Assembly (NCBI GenBank): GCA_004335635.1
Contig: QAXH01005380.1
Span: 16,229 to 80,228, forward strand
Source of the DNA: Chloromonas sp. AAM2
Lineage: Eukaryota > Chlorophyta > Chlorophyceae > Chlamydomonadales > Chlamydomonadaceae
Length of the DNA stretch: 64,000 nucleotides
Reading direction: 5' to 3'
A program made the translations under genes and the position numbers. Of this stretch, positions 24,481 to 37,300 are shown piece by piece. Below the pieces are notes generated by a model, which saw only the letters and a program-made list of their open reading frames with translations, was not told the DNA's origin and did not search any database. How positions within the stretch are numbered: position 1 is the stretch's first letter; every line of letters begins with the position of its first letter.

Positions 24481-26651
24481 TGTGGTCTTCCTGATGAAGT
24501 GTGCAATGCTGAACAGTGGCTCATCATCAGTGTCTGCGTCAGGTATCCGGCCACACAGCATAGAACGCACGAATCCATATGTCTAGGTGAAGGTACCATA
24601 TCCAGCAGCAGCGCACAAAAACAAAGTCAGCCATAGCGCGAGTTTTGTTCGTAAAATCGATCGTCTGTCTCAGGCCTGCCATGACACCACCTGCGTGAAT
24701 GCTGCATTTGTATACGAGGATAGTTTGAGCGAAAGCATGAGCAAACTCCCGTACCAGTGTGCCGGGAATGCCGTTCGCGCCCCATACCAGCATACCATGC
24801 ACTGAGGCACGAACAGCCTGAGCACGTGTGATCTGATGCGCGGCCGCTCGTTGGCGCAGGAAGGCCTGCGCATAGGAAGAACTGTTGGCAGATTTACCGG
24901 TGCTTCCGGGTTGCAGGATGCGATTTGATCGAGATTCCGGGATGGGGCGCCCCGACACTCACGCCTAAACAGGCTAGCCAAAGCCACAAGAACAATGATT
25001 GCGTTTGTCATCCCGATGAGAGCCAGAATTCTGAAAGGCGCAATGCACGGCGCGGCACGGCCCGCCTGTTGGCTGGGCTTGGCAGGGCACCGCAACAATG
25101 TTTCGGTCAGCGGCCACTAGTTGATGCGGTTCAGCTGGATATCGCGACGCTGTGCGTATTGACGCTTGCTGAATTAAAGTCACCGGGTGTGAGGTAAGTG
25201 TGACTATGGGTACGGGTGTAGAGGTAGAAGCACTAGCCACGTGCGTCTTGACACCTTCCAGAGCGCAGCCAAGCATTGCTTGTGTGCCTTGACCGATCTG
25301 GGTCGAGGAGTGCAGGTCAGTCATTGTGAAGGACAGTTTTTGGTGCACGGCCAATTCTGATCCCATACATTCAGCTTCATCTTATTGCCCATTGTTGCCT
25401 GCGAGACGAACTTGGCTACCAGCATGATAGCGGCTCTCTGGGTTATCGAGTACCATGTCAGGTGTCGCGATACGACTGTCGCGTGTGTTCCGGCATGCTC
25501 ACCTTGATCTGCGTAACTTCTGCAAGACCTCTTCCTACAGGAGCTCTGCAGTGGGCAACATGCGTTCTCCGCAGGCCAATGCGCACACAACCACGACAAT
25601 CCGACTACGACGATTTGTTCGCTTTTTGTTGGAAGCTGAGTCAGCAAGCCGCTCAAAAATCTTTCGCGGATTACATAAACCTCGGCGACCTTGGCCCTCA
25701 AATCGCACCTGCAAAGCCAATGGGCGCGCAGGGGACACGATATCTCGCAGTTAGTTACTCAAAGTCGTAGTTTGCGGCCTCAGGCAGGCCTTGGACTTGG
25801 TGCGGGTTTAGGTGGCGCAGGTCCTAAGGCGGACTCACTCAGTACATGTCAATAAATACACCCGGCATCAGGGTCAAGTTGACCGAAGCCGAGGCGGGAA
25901 CTGCAAGTTGAGGTTGAGGATTCGATTCCCACTAGTGGGAGTTACCGAATAGCCCTGTTATGAGAACAAGTGCCCACTCCACCCACAGGAACACATCAAC
26001 GCGATCTAGTCCACATGGCACCGTTTGTTGAGGTGTGAGGTGCGTGTAGCAGGTGAATCAAGCACATGTGCAAAGGCATGCCTCGAGCTGGCAACTGCAT
26101 TGTCTCGTTAACCTATGGCAGGTTTAGGGCATGTAGGCTGATGCGCTGACCCTCATTGGCCATCACTAACTACCGCCAGCTGCAATTCCTCCAATCTTTC
26201 ATGGTGGGACCTTTTCATCCGGTTAAGGCAACGAAGTCTAGCTTATTACAACCTTTATTACTTTATTACGTTCAACAGCCATTCAATTGTCTTTCCCCCC
26301 CCTGCAAATACGTACCAACATTCATACCCCAGCAGGCACGCTTCAGCAGACGCACGAACAGCCGCACGCCTGCCAGCAGCAGCAGCACAAGGCTGTAAGG
26401 ACCAGCAAGGCTCTTCAACTTCCAATGCAAAATCCAAGTGCAATCATTTGCATCACAGTTTTCCACAGGGCTTGCGGGGCCTGTAGCTAAACTTGACTGC
26501 TTCAAAACAAAAAATTACAAAGTTGCAGCCACAACATGAGACACCCAGTGTAACAGCAATCAACAACGAGAAACTGGACACACGTGACTCGGACATGTGA
26601 AGTAGCAAGGAGTCAATCACCATGTCCTGATAAGAGGCTGGTTCTCGAGGT

Positions 26652-29600
26652 TCAATCAGGGGTGTCACTTGTTGGCACCGGGGCAGGCTGCCCTTTACCC
26701 CTTGGCCTCAACGGGGGCGAGAATAATACGCCTGGGGTAATCTCAACAGGCTGCTGGGTGGTTGTTGGCGGGCTAGGGACGCCAAGGGCAGGCAAACCAA
26801 CAGGCTGGGTGGGTGCAGGCGGGCTGGGGACGCCAGGGGGAGGCAAACCAACAGGTGGCGAAGGTGCAGGCGGGCTGGGGACGTTAGGGGGGAACATGAC
26901 ACCAGTTGGCGGGGAAGGTGTAGTCGGGCTGAGGACGCCAGGGGCAGGCAAACCAACAGGCGGGGAAGGTGCAGGCGGGCTGGGGACGTTGGGGGAAAAA
27001 GCACCACCAGGGATGGCAGGAACACCAGGTGCTGGTGAACTTACAGGGGCAGCAGGTGGAGCTGACGCATTGGCCGTGCCACTGTAGTCAAAGTACCTGT
27101 TGACGGATGATGGGCCGCCCAGTAAGCCGTACGGAAGGCCTATCTGGCACGTCTGCGGGACGACTTCGCACCAAGGGCCCATGGGGTCGTTATCTGGGAT
27201 TGGTAGACCAAAGAACCTGTTTGACCCAAGGCCTGTGGTGGGCCAAGACGGCTTGCACAAGCACCGGGACTGAGTGCGTGGGGCGCTCGATGCTTGACAG
27301 TAGTCCCAGATCCTGCAGATACAGGGCGACTTTGAGTTGTCGGCATCATGAAATGTTCGTATACATGCGAGCACTGGGTTGTGCGCACTCATCTGAGGTG
27401 GCATGGCATTGAACAATGCGGGCCAGCCATTTTGATGAACACGCAAACCGTTGTTGTCGTATGGTGTGTGCAACAACAGCTGTTCAGCACTCAGTACTCT
27501 GTTTCGGAATCAGGAGAGGCAAGTGTGGAAAGTTGGTGGGTGGCAAGTTGACGTGTCTGTTGAGTGTCTGGTCGGGCCGTTTCCTGCATCGGGGGCTTTG
27601 ATCCGGCGCAACTGTGAATCGAACACGTGCTCTGCTCTCAGTGCGCTGTTCCCTGCACTCTTTTTCATGCTCTCAGAACGATGCGTGATACGTAAAACAA
27701 CTGCACTCCAAAGGTACATGGCGTCGTGTGGGATGGGGAGGGGCTTGCATCATAAGACGTGTTAGATGCATGGCCATGAAGCCACACTGGAGACTGGTGA
27801 TGTATGCATGCATCAATTGCTGGCCTGTGATCAGCGCCAAGCACAGAAGCACACACACTCGACTCACACTGTTTCCAGACCAAAGGGCTGCCAGGCGCAG
27901 GTCTTGGCATCTACTTCGCACCAATCCCCAACAGGATCATCATCGGGGTTTCCACACACGCCACCAGTGAAGTTGCTCGTAGTCTCCTTGACAATATACT
28001 TCCAGTTGGACAGGCAACGACAGCCTGAGGCAGTAATTACGCTTTCTGCAAACAACAGAAGCTGAAGATGCAATGCTGTTCCACTGTGCTTCCAGTCGCC
28101 CTGTCCAAGAGTCGGTATCTGGGCCCGGTGAGAACTTGTCTAAACTGTGGTGGTAACAGGATCCCAATCTGGCAGGGCATGCTTATGAGACAGCGACACA
28201 CTCTGGCAGTGCATGAGATACATTGAGTCTAGAAGTATCTTGGCATTGAGCCACAGAGTCGGGCAAGGTGGAGGTGGCCAATCATTGGTTTCTTAAGGGT
28301 TGCCAGGTGTCTTGAAATCGCCCTCTGGCCTGGGTGACTTGGCTGAGAGCACTGGCTATTGTACAGCGCAAGCTTACAGGCACATGTGCTGCACTTTTTG
28401 TGGCTTGCATCGCTGCATGTGCTCGCACACGTCTGTCCTTCGCTGTTTTTGAGCAGGCAAGCGCAGGGCCGCAAGGTGTGACACCTGTCCAATGGCTTGC
28501 TCACCTGGTGTTGAAAGAATTGACCTGACGCCTGCCTCTCCTTGTGGAGTGCAGTAGTCATATGGCTGCTTCGTGCTGTTCAGGAAGCCAGCAAATGAAC
28601 TGCAAGTACTGTTGTCCACTACGCACCAGCCTGCATACAAGTGCCAAACGCAAAACGTGCACCTGGTGGTTTTGGGTGATGCCGCGCAATTGCGTTGAAT
28701 CGCCAACCTTGCTCTTTCAGGGGACGAACGCCAAGAGGCGTGCCGTGGTTAGCTTCAGCAGTCAAGAAGCAGTTGATTGATCGCAAGCACAAACTTATTT
28801 TGCACTTCAATGTTGAGCAGGCGCAGCCTCAGGCGTGCCATTGCTCTAAAATAATCGACTGCTATGGGATGTCGCATGTCGTATGTTGTATAAACTGCTT
28901 CATGAACGCTCAGAGCCGCAGAGACAGCAAGCGATAGCAAGCGACGGCTAGGACCCATTACCATCTCAAATCTGTTGCCCGACGCACCACGTGATTTGTA
29001 AGCTCAACAATGACGACATCTTCAGAAGATCAACTCACCTCCGTTCGGGTCGCCATCAGGGTTCCGGCAACCGTATTGCGTCGGCGTACTGAAGAAACCC
29101 AGCCAGGAGGCCTTACAGGTGCAGCCAGCCACCGTAGTGTTTGCGCTATTCACACCAGTGCTAGCAGCGCTGGCGTTTGGTTGGATCACCACCTTTGACA
29201 AGGGTCCGCAGTAGTCCCTGTGATCGGTCACGTGAAGCAGAAACTCAAACTTAGATTCTCGGGGCAACGGGGTGACATGTCTCCATACAAATTGAAAGTT
29301 TCACGGGCAAGGGCCCAAAAACGGAGATCACACGACGGTGCGATGGCCAGCTGCAAGCGTCAACTTGCTGGAGTGGCAACAGATGCACTGTGTATACCGC
29401 CGGCGACACAGGCATCCAGCGTACGTGACATACAAGTGCGTGTGGGCGAAGGTTGGCACCACGGCGTGATTCCCTCCCATCCAGAATGTGAGCCTCGTGT
29501 CCTTACCATGCACCTCGCGGCATGCGTGAGCGCTCAGGAGCTCGATCACAAGTGCGCTCGTCCACGCGACACCATGGGCCCACTGCAGAGCGGCAACGTG

Positions 29601-31766
29601 CAGCCAATCACCTTCAGCGCTGATTGTGCACACAGAGCCAGGCATAATTCAGCCAACGACAGGTTTCCTCCGTGGCAAATGCACTCCTGCTCATGACGGC
29701 AGCAGCCTCAAATGAAGCCGAACTTGCAGCAGAGCTGATCTGAGCAAAGCATAGACAAACAGACCATTTTCCAACTCACTGTCTGGATGCTTGATCTACA
29801 AGCACTGGGCCGGAACCAGTGATTTGAGAGAAGAACTTGCCTGGATCTCTGTCAGGGTTGGCGCACTTGCCACCCTGAATGGTCCTGTTGCCAACGTACC
29901 AAGTGGTAGCACACCGGCAGCCAGACAAGGAGCGTTCAGGTGTCACGTTGGTAGAAACCGCAGTGGTGTTGCAGTAGTCCCACGGTTGGGCGGCAGTGGG
30001 GCGCGCTGCAGGCTTGCGTTGACACGTGGTGTTGTCCACCTGGCACCAGGGACCGTCTGCATGCAGTGCAGTGTTGAGCTACATGACCCTGTGGCCCAGG
30101 GCAAGCAAGCTAGTGAGGGCCTGTATTCGTTGGGTGAGTTTTTCCCCCACACGGTTCAGGGGTCAACTGCTTCAGGGAGGCTTGTCATGATGAGTGCAAG
30201 AATACGAACAGATGCTGACGCCACCAAGTGTGAATTGGAAGGTTCAGATGCGACCCTGTAGACCTGTGGCTGTTCCGGATGTCTTACAACGTGAGCGTCA
30301 AAATTGCCCGCGTACTGCGTGTATTAACAATACAGGTTACCTGACCAACCAGTACAATGAGAATCGACATCGGATAGGCAAGTAATGCGCAAAGGTTGCA
30401 GAACAAGATATCATGCAATTTATCAGCCTCAGTTGGGTGCATTTTGTGGCAACTTACGTGGGTCCAAGTCTGGGTTGCCACATGTTCCGTTTTCAAACGT
30501 TTCTCCACTAAATGTCCATAATGAGAGACACTGACATCCAGCTTGTGTGGGCCCTGTTATGACTCCTGTGGCGTTGCCGCCGCCAGAGGAGGTGCCCGGA
30601 GGGGCGGGTGCAGGTGGGGTCGTGGAGCAGTAGTCCCATCCGTCATGGAAGGCGGTGTTGGGGCCCGCAGGCGGGGAGGTGCATGTGCCGGGCAGGACGA
30701 AGCACCAGGGGCCACGTGTGTCGTTGTCAGGGTTCTGCAGACACAGACAGTTCTAACATTCTGACTGCCATCCAGGCTGGCCTTCTCACACGCATTGTCC
30801 ATGTATGGTTCCAGTCCTGAAGGCCAGCCTTGTTAAACCAAACCAATGCACACACCTGACACTATACACCCTGCCCACTGTTGATGTTGAGCGTGAGCGT
30901 ACCTGGCATGTGCCGCCTGTGAATGAGCGTCCTCCGTAGCCCCAGATGGGCAGGCAACTGCAGCCCGCAGCTGTTGTGGCTGCAGGGATAGGCAGCAGGA
31001 CAATCAAGAACATACGATTTGTGCAGTTTGTTCAACACTATTTCAGTTGGTCTTGCAATTCAAGTGGAATGGCTGACCAAGCATCCAACACTGCAGACTT
31101 TGGTTTAATTCATTGCCTACCGGATGTGTTGCGTGGTAGACATACATCCCAGTCCAGGGTTAGGAGGCCATTCAGCAGCGGGTAACTGGGTCCAAGTTGG
31201 CTGAATGGAGGAAAGGAACAGCTACTAGTGTTGACAAAGCACCAGGTCTGGTTCTGCAGCGCAGCAACGTACACAGTGGTTGATATCACAACAGCCAATT
31301 CACGCCAGGACGCGAATCCACATGCACATACGTCTGCACTTCGAAGCAAATTCTCATCTATGTATGACGCGTTTGATGACGAACAAGCTAATGCATAATA
31401 TACAGACAGGCATGGATACTAGTTTGAGTTACCTGCATTCATCCGGGGCACTGGTTCGTCCCGCGCACCTGAGTCCCTGGGACCTGAGTGTCGATAACGC
31501 CGCTGCTGCAGTTGCCCTGAAGCTTCTCCCCTGATCCCGCGTACCAGGTGTCGAGGCACGAGCACCCTGAGTATGTTTGAACTGATCCAGAAGCGCTTGA
31601 TGGTGTGGGGCGACCTGCGCACAAGGAGAAGATTGCGCTTTGGGTCGCAAGATGCGCATGTATCGATGGCGGGCCGTGACGCGTCCCGACACTTACTGAT
31701 TTGCGCGTTGGTGGACTGCAGTTTTAGGCATGTCAAAGCAACCAGAAGAACGACTGATTTTGCCAT
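26652..31766 (-). CDS. Secreted protein of seven six-cysteine kringle-like modules with Pro-rich tail
   Basis: The start ATG at 31766 gives a clear signal peptide (MAKSVVLLVALTCLKLQSTN). The rest is built from modules with one plan: GCxC...W...G.C.NPD.DP, then GPWC.V...TC, then W/YDYC, six cysteines each. Modules lie at about 31.56-31.13, 31.00-30.60, 30.56-29.95, 29.94-29.16, 29.15-28.53, 28.05-27.31 and 27.29-27.08 kb; introns usually fall inside NPD/GPWC. The CxNPDGDPxGPWC.V core and terminal DYC resemble the C-terminal half of animal kringle domains and also FnII, but homology is unproven. The last module has lost the third and sixth cysteines. A roughly 135-residue tail of SPPAPSPP units follows, like hydroxyproline-rich algal wall proteins, ending SDTPD-stop; TGTAA lies about 135 nt on. 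Likely extracellular or wall-bound; ligand unknown. Several modules carry N-glycosylation sequons (NTT, NST, NFT). One intron near 29846 appears to use a GC donor. Confidence 0.68.
30471..30737 (-). repeat. Module segment duplicated at 23565-23833
   Basis: This intact exon of the kringle-like gene covers the second half of module 2 and the first half of module 3 (NPDNDTRGPWCFV to GNPDLDP). It is nearly identical to the broken copy about 6.9 kb away, implying recent duplication or gene conversion. Confidence 0.85.
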
Positions 31767-32239
31767 CACAGTGAGTGTCGCAAGAACGACTGCGCCGCGA
31801 CAGTCGCAAAACCTAGTTTATGAAGGTTTTGTGCGCGCGGTACTTGCAAACATGTGCAGGAACTCCCAAGTCACAATGTTATTTCCCACGCCCAGGAGTC
31901 TTCCAGGGACGCCAGTAAAGTGTGACAATGACTAATGACCTGATCATTGAATGTGCCAAGCCAAGCGCCCAGCCAAGCCATTGTTGTTCTCTTAACTATG
32001 TGCAGTAGCTGGGAATTTAGGGTCAGCGTGTTCAGGCCAAACAGAGCTCAAATAAGCATGTCCACCTCGCTGTCAGGAATCACCTCGCTTTCAAAAACTG
32101 GGCTGGGAATGAGCCGCTTGACATTGCATCAGAAACGCACACTTGCTTCATCAGATGGTTGTCAGAAGCGGTAGCATTGTTCCAAAATCAAATGCAGCCC
32201 TTCAACCAGTTCAATTGGAAAGGAACCTGACACGTTTCA

Positions 32240-33000
32240 ATCAGAACAGCATCTGCAACCGCTAATCGTTTGACTCAAAGCAAACGCCTGTGTACCTGGC
32301 CCAAATCTGTTACTAACATGCAAGCCAGATCTGGCTAGCATACATGGCATGGGGACGAACAACGGTTTGGAACAGGCGCAACATGACGCCGGGCATGTCT
32401 TGGGTGACTCTGGGTGACTCTGTCCACTTTCCACTGGAGACCCACACCTCTGTCCTTGGCAGCCACTTGTGTGTCACGCATGGGCTTGAACATGGCACCC
32501 CCCACACACACACAGCTCCGCTGCTCGCTTAAGATTCAAGCGTGAGGTAAACAGCATGCCTAGATGACTGAATGATTCGACTTGTTCACTTGCGCGTTCC
32601 CTTGTAGTGAAGCTCAACAGAAACTGTAGTGCTAGGTCCGCAAAGCGAGCGCTGGACAAAGCTTGCTTGGCTGATCAGGCTGGGGCTTGAGGCAAATGCC
32701 TAAGCCAGCCTCCTCTGGAAGCTCAAGATCAACACTGGGCTGAGTGGACAGCCGTGTCTGACGCCTTGTCTCTGGAAAAGTGGCTCTGTGCTCTTGGGCC
32801 CGTCCCTCAGACTGTACTGGTGACCGGGCGTGCAACGCTTGGATATCACACACCAACACTTGACTCTGTGATTGTTACATTGAACCAGTTCCAACCGTTG
32901 AACCCGTTTCAAACACCGTTCCATCAATTCTGATGTATTGCAACAGGCCTTGATGTGTAAAGAAGTCTTCCGTGTTGTCATGTGCTGTGATGTCAACCTC
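32240..33000 (-). mobile_element. Degenerate non-LTR (LINE) reverse-transcriptase fragment
   Basis: Three minus-strand pieces line up in RT order. QGVRHGCPLSPVL (about 32.78-32.74 kb) is the conserved RGxRQGxPLSP motif. FADLAL (about 32.64 kb) sits where the catalytic F/YADD should be, with one Asp missing. VESFSHLGMLF (about 32.57 kb) and LFQTVVRPHAMYASQIW (about 32.36 kb) match the thumb and connection region of LINE RTs. The pieces are in different frames and the catalytic motif is damaged, so it is a dead remnant. No endonuclease domain or poly(A) tail was seen. Confidence 0.72.
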
Positions 33001-33808
33001 GTTGTTGGTATGTGTGAATTGATATGTTTTCAGGCCCCATCTTGGGTCTAACGAGGTCTGCGGTCAGGATAGCACCTCATGGGGTTGGCCACCACCATCA
33101 CTGTCCTGGTGTGTCGCAATCCCCTTCACATGTAGGTTGGACGGGTTGGAATCCAATCCCTCCGCTGATTGGCTGCAGCAGGCTTGAGGGCCCACTGAAC
33201 TAGACATGGCTAGACAATGACAATGAGCGCACAACTAATCACTTGGTCCAGTATCTTTGATCCACAATAGTAAGCAATGACGGGCATGTACAACAGATGT
33301 CTCAGCAGGAGTTGCTTGACGTTGGAATGGCTCTTCAAATCCTGCCACTTGCTTGTTGGCCAGCCAGCAGGCAGCCGACGAGGGTTGGCAACAAGTCACG
33401 TGTGCTTCTGCTTGGACTGTTGCTGTCAAAGAGATGCAAAGCGTTGTCTACAGCGCTCTGTTCATTTCTATTGCTGGTATGTATGACTTGCTGCTGTGCG
33501 TACGATGGGAAACGCTTCACTTGTACGTTGGACGGGCTGGACACCCTCCCCTGTAGTGAAATGTAATGTTGTCAGCCTTGTGCCACCTGCATATTAAGCA
33601 AACACTCGTGCCCCATGGTTGCACCTGTAAAACTTGTCACTGCAGACCGTCGAGATGACAGATTCAGGCTCCATTAGAATGAAGCGATGTGGCAGCAGGC
33701 TCTACGTCGCAAGATGGGCATGGGTGACTGATGCGAGGTTCGCCCCCAAGGTCCTTGACCCACTGCCTGACGGTAGCGAAATGCATCATGATTCCTGAAT
33801 TCTGATTC

Positions 33809-34023
33809 CTGAGGCCTGCTTTCTGGAACAGGAGCACTCCATGAGCACATGCTCCTTGTCTACTTCCTTTCCTGTGGTTCTAAAGTCTGCCCTTGAGTTG
33901 GTGTGTACATGTGTTGTTGATCGGGGCAGACATGTATTATTAACAGGGCAGACTTAATACCACAGGTAGGAGGCAGACAAGGAGCATGTGCTCATACAGC
34001 TTAGTGCAGAAAGCAGACCTCAG
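33809..34023. repeat. Long imperfect inverted repeat (foldback/MITE-like hairpin)
   Basis: The left arm 33809-33893 pairs with the right arm 33945-34023. Shared blocks include CTGAGG.CTGCTTTCTG, ATGAGCACATGCTCCTTGTC and CCTGTGGT, ending AGTCTGCCC. The loop is about 50 nt. It lies between the LINE remnant and the DEAD-box gene. It is either a foldback transposable element or a long hairpin RNA precursor; no coding capacity is seen. Confidence 0.75.
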
Positions 34024-34255
34024 CGAAGAAGACCCATGCACGTGGCCAGTAACAGGCCCCAGAGTTCCTTTCGAGTCCATCAATTCACGCGGTGTGGAGC
34101 TTGTCTGAACCGCGTGACTTGCTTTGTTCTTCTTAGCACGACGTCAACCTGGTAAATCAAATTGGTCGCGCTTAGAAACCCCAATCGCGCCACGCCCACC
34201 TTGACCCCCCGGCGAGATATTTATCAGAGGTCGTCAAATCCTGCTACATCATCTG

Positions 34256-34267
34256 CTTTTATATACC
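34256..34267 (+). promoter_or_regulatory. TATA-like box upstream of the DEAD-box gene
   Basis: CTTTTATATACC lies 56 bp before the ATG at 34323. Further upstream, CACGCGGT and its exact reverse complement ACCGCGTG form an 8-bp-stem hairpin at 34087-34117. Both are positional guesses. Confidence 0.35.
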
Positions 34268-34322
34268 GATTGACTTAAGGACGTTTGTTTCGAAGTCGAT
34301 CTGAGCTTGCTCTCAAGAACTC

Positions 34323-37300
34323 ATGGCTTACAGAGTGGCGGCGATGCAGATGCTTGCATCGTTTGGGCGTGCCAGCGCTCGACGACAGTCGTGCGGCAGA
34401 GTGGCGCAGCTGGCTCTGGCAGGTGTGGCGGCGGGTAACTCTAGTCGAACTCTGAGCGTCATGCCGGCGTGTAACCAACACGTCCACTTTTCCTGGGCAT
34501 CACAGGTGCACCTGATGTAGGCGCTTCTGGAGGCTTTGCCGCGTCCCAGGGTGCCTCTAACAGCTTGAGGGCTGCCCATGGCTTCAGAGCTGCCCACGGC
34601 ATGGCGATTCCTACCAGCATGGCAGCGCTTGGCCACCACATGGTAGTTCCTGACAATTTGCATGAGTTAATCCTTCATGACGTATTCGACGATCTTAACA
34701 CCATTACCTGGGGAGGGGCCGAGATTTGGTGTGACTTCTTGACATGTTGACTTCCGCCACAGTGTGTATCCACAAGTTCATCTATACCATGACTGTTATG
34801 CCAACTCAGCCACTTGATTTGCGAGAAAGTATGCTGGCATACCGTCCTGGTTTCATGCGCACTGAGCATGCTTGCATGGTGACCTGTCTGCAGGCCCAGC
34901 CAGCACAGCGGCCAGGCGCCACCCCACTCACAGGCAGCTGCACAAGCACCAGCTCAGCAGTGGACGCACCAGGCGCTTCACTCTGTGATAGCAGCTCGGA
35001 AGGCGGCTCAGTTGACCAGGCAACATGTAGCGAGTCGGAGGACGAAGGGGTAAAACCACTACCGCGCCCTTGGGCCCCTGATGATAGACCACGATGTCAT
35101 CAACTACCATCGCCTTCAAGCCAGGGAATGGCGCGCAGCCTGTCATCATCTGCTCTCTGCACTGCAAGGGCTGCATGGACTCGGCCAGATCAGCGCACGG
35201 GCCTCAGATCTCTCAGCATGACATCTCTGCCCACTCATGCAGGTACAGTAGGGTTACGGTTCAGGTAGGGTGCACATCTGCCTGCACCCAAACACAGCAG
35301 CGTTACAGCAGCAGTTGACGGTAGAGTTACAGTAGGTTGTCGTCAGCATCCAGCAGCAAGTTACAAGTCCCAGAGCAACCGACAACAGACGTTCTGGAGC
35401 AACAGACGGCATGGACATTCAACAAGGTGGGTTGGCAAGCTGTCAAATCCATTGGCGAACAGTCACAAACAAACAAGTGAATGCATGACTGCACGCATGC
35501 AGGCGCACCTGCACTTCAAGCTTCCCCTTCCGAGCCAGTGGTATACATGAGCAGCAGCAGCAGTGACGGCCAGGAGCAGGACCAGCGTCAGTGGCGGAAG
35601 CAAAACGACTTGCGCATCACTGCAGCGCCGGGCGCTGTTATCCCCGATGCCATGCTCACCTTCTCTGACAGCAGGTTCCCACCCCAGCTCTATACACTGG
35701 TAGGCGTCCTGGTTGTGGATTAAGCGTACATCAACCTGTTGAATTCCAGTTTGTTGGGCACGCTCTCACGCACATGCATACTCGACACCATGGCTAACCA
35801 GAGTGATGCACACGCGAGTCTGTTGGCATCCAGTTGGCTGGGCACATTCCCATATACTTCCACACTAGGGCGAATAAGGGCGATGGCTGCACTGAGGCTT
35901 TCGTTTTTATCACGTCAGATAGCAGGCCACATTCATCATGTGTCTATGTGATTGTCCTTGGGTGTGCGTGTTCGGGAGCCTGGGCTGACTCTTGATCATT
36001 ACTGCTAATCTGCATGACAAATGCCACATTCCAACATACCTGCATCATGTGAGGCGATGGATACGTATGCACTGTCTCCTCATTCACTCTGGGATTTCTG
36101 TCGTCTATCGTCAGTTCCAGCAGCATGCAAGCGGCATTCTGATCCCTTGCTGTTAAGACTGATTGCTTGAAGTCCTTTTCTCAGATATTTCCATCCGTCT
36201 GCCCATGCCCAACCATTTGCTCGGTCACATGCTCCCACTTTGTCACCTGCAGCTGAAGAAGGCCGGGTTTAGCCAGCCCTCGGCCATCCAGGCCCAGTCC
36301 TGGCCCATCGCCCTTTCAGGGCAGGACCTGATCGCCATTGCCAGCACGGGATCGGGAAAGACAGCGGGGTACCTGCTGCCAGCCATGGTCGGTGTCCTGA
36401 GAATTGTTTTGCCACTTAGTAATTGTGAGATTGACGCAAATCTGATGGAGCAAGGGAGCATCATGTCACATGCACACCCCCATGTCACATGCACCCCCTC
36501 ATGTCACATGCACAGAATGTCATACGCACACCCCCATGTCACAGTTGTGCATTCATCATGTGTTGCTGCCATCACCGTGATCATTTTTCATCCATGTTGC
36601 TAGACCTGTGTGACCCCAAGCACTGAGCAAGTGCGCATGCATCATGTCAAACAGATTGGATGCGTAAGTGGCATGGATAGATGCAGCATGACAAAGACTT
36701 GTAACCAGTATGCAGACTCACATACCACCAATGTGTCACCCGTAAAGGGTGTATGCATTAGCGGTGTGTTCGTTTAACACACTGCACCATGTGGCAGGTG
36801 TGGACTCTGCATGCACGCATGCATGCATGCATGCCTTTGTGCCATACCATGTGGTAGATGTTCATGCATGCCTGTGCATCCTGGTAGATGCTGATTGTGT
36901 ATGCATGTATGTATGCTCGACAGGCTCGCATGTTCACTGGGAGTCTCAAGCATCTGACCGCTGCTCCACGCCTGCCCGCCAGGCAGGGCCGCCATGCCTA
37001 CTCACAGCCTTCCACATACCTAGGTGAGTCATCTTCCGTGACATACGAATATAACATGTTATACATACCTAGGATACATACCTCAGTGAGCAAGGCTGTG
37101 AGATCATTCAGCAACAGCCTCCTCAGCACATGGCGTTCGCCCAAAGGTTCGCCTTAAACATGACACAAGGCCAATGAGGATCATAACACAGGGATCGTTT
37201 CTACAAGGCCATGTGATCATCTTGAGAGCTCCATGGCTGACACAATCATCTCATCACTGGTGTATGCTGTGTTGGTGTTGTTCCATGGCACAACGAAGAC

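Larger units (their letters stand above)
22059..26651. other. Repeat-rich intergenic region between convergent genes
   Basis: No intact gene is supported here. It contains an inverted-repeat-flanked segment (22389-23304), a short tandem repeat AATAAGTGATGAGC (about 22714-22757), a stop-bearing copy of the kringle-like module (23565-23833) and a copy of the TIR-element interior (about 24030-24480). From about 24640 to 26500 open stretches exist on both strands, but none shows a family signature I recognise. A TTACA at 26515-26519 is the TGTAA poly(A) signal of the minus-strand gene. Confidence 0.5.

Noticed and set aside
24539..25770. Long open frames on both strands
   Set aside because: Some look protein-like, but I recognise no domain, the frames conflict, and part overlaps the family D repeat copy.
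25900..25970. tRNA-like B box (GGATTCGATTCCC)
   Set aside because: No cloverleaf can be formed around it: the expected T stem does not pair and no anticodon arm is seen.
36800..36840. CATGCATG run as a regulatory (RY-type) site cluster
   Set aside because: It is a simple repeat in an intron, and CATGCATG is common throughout this window.
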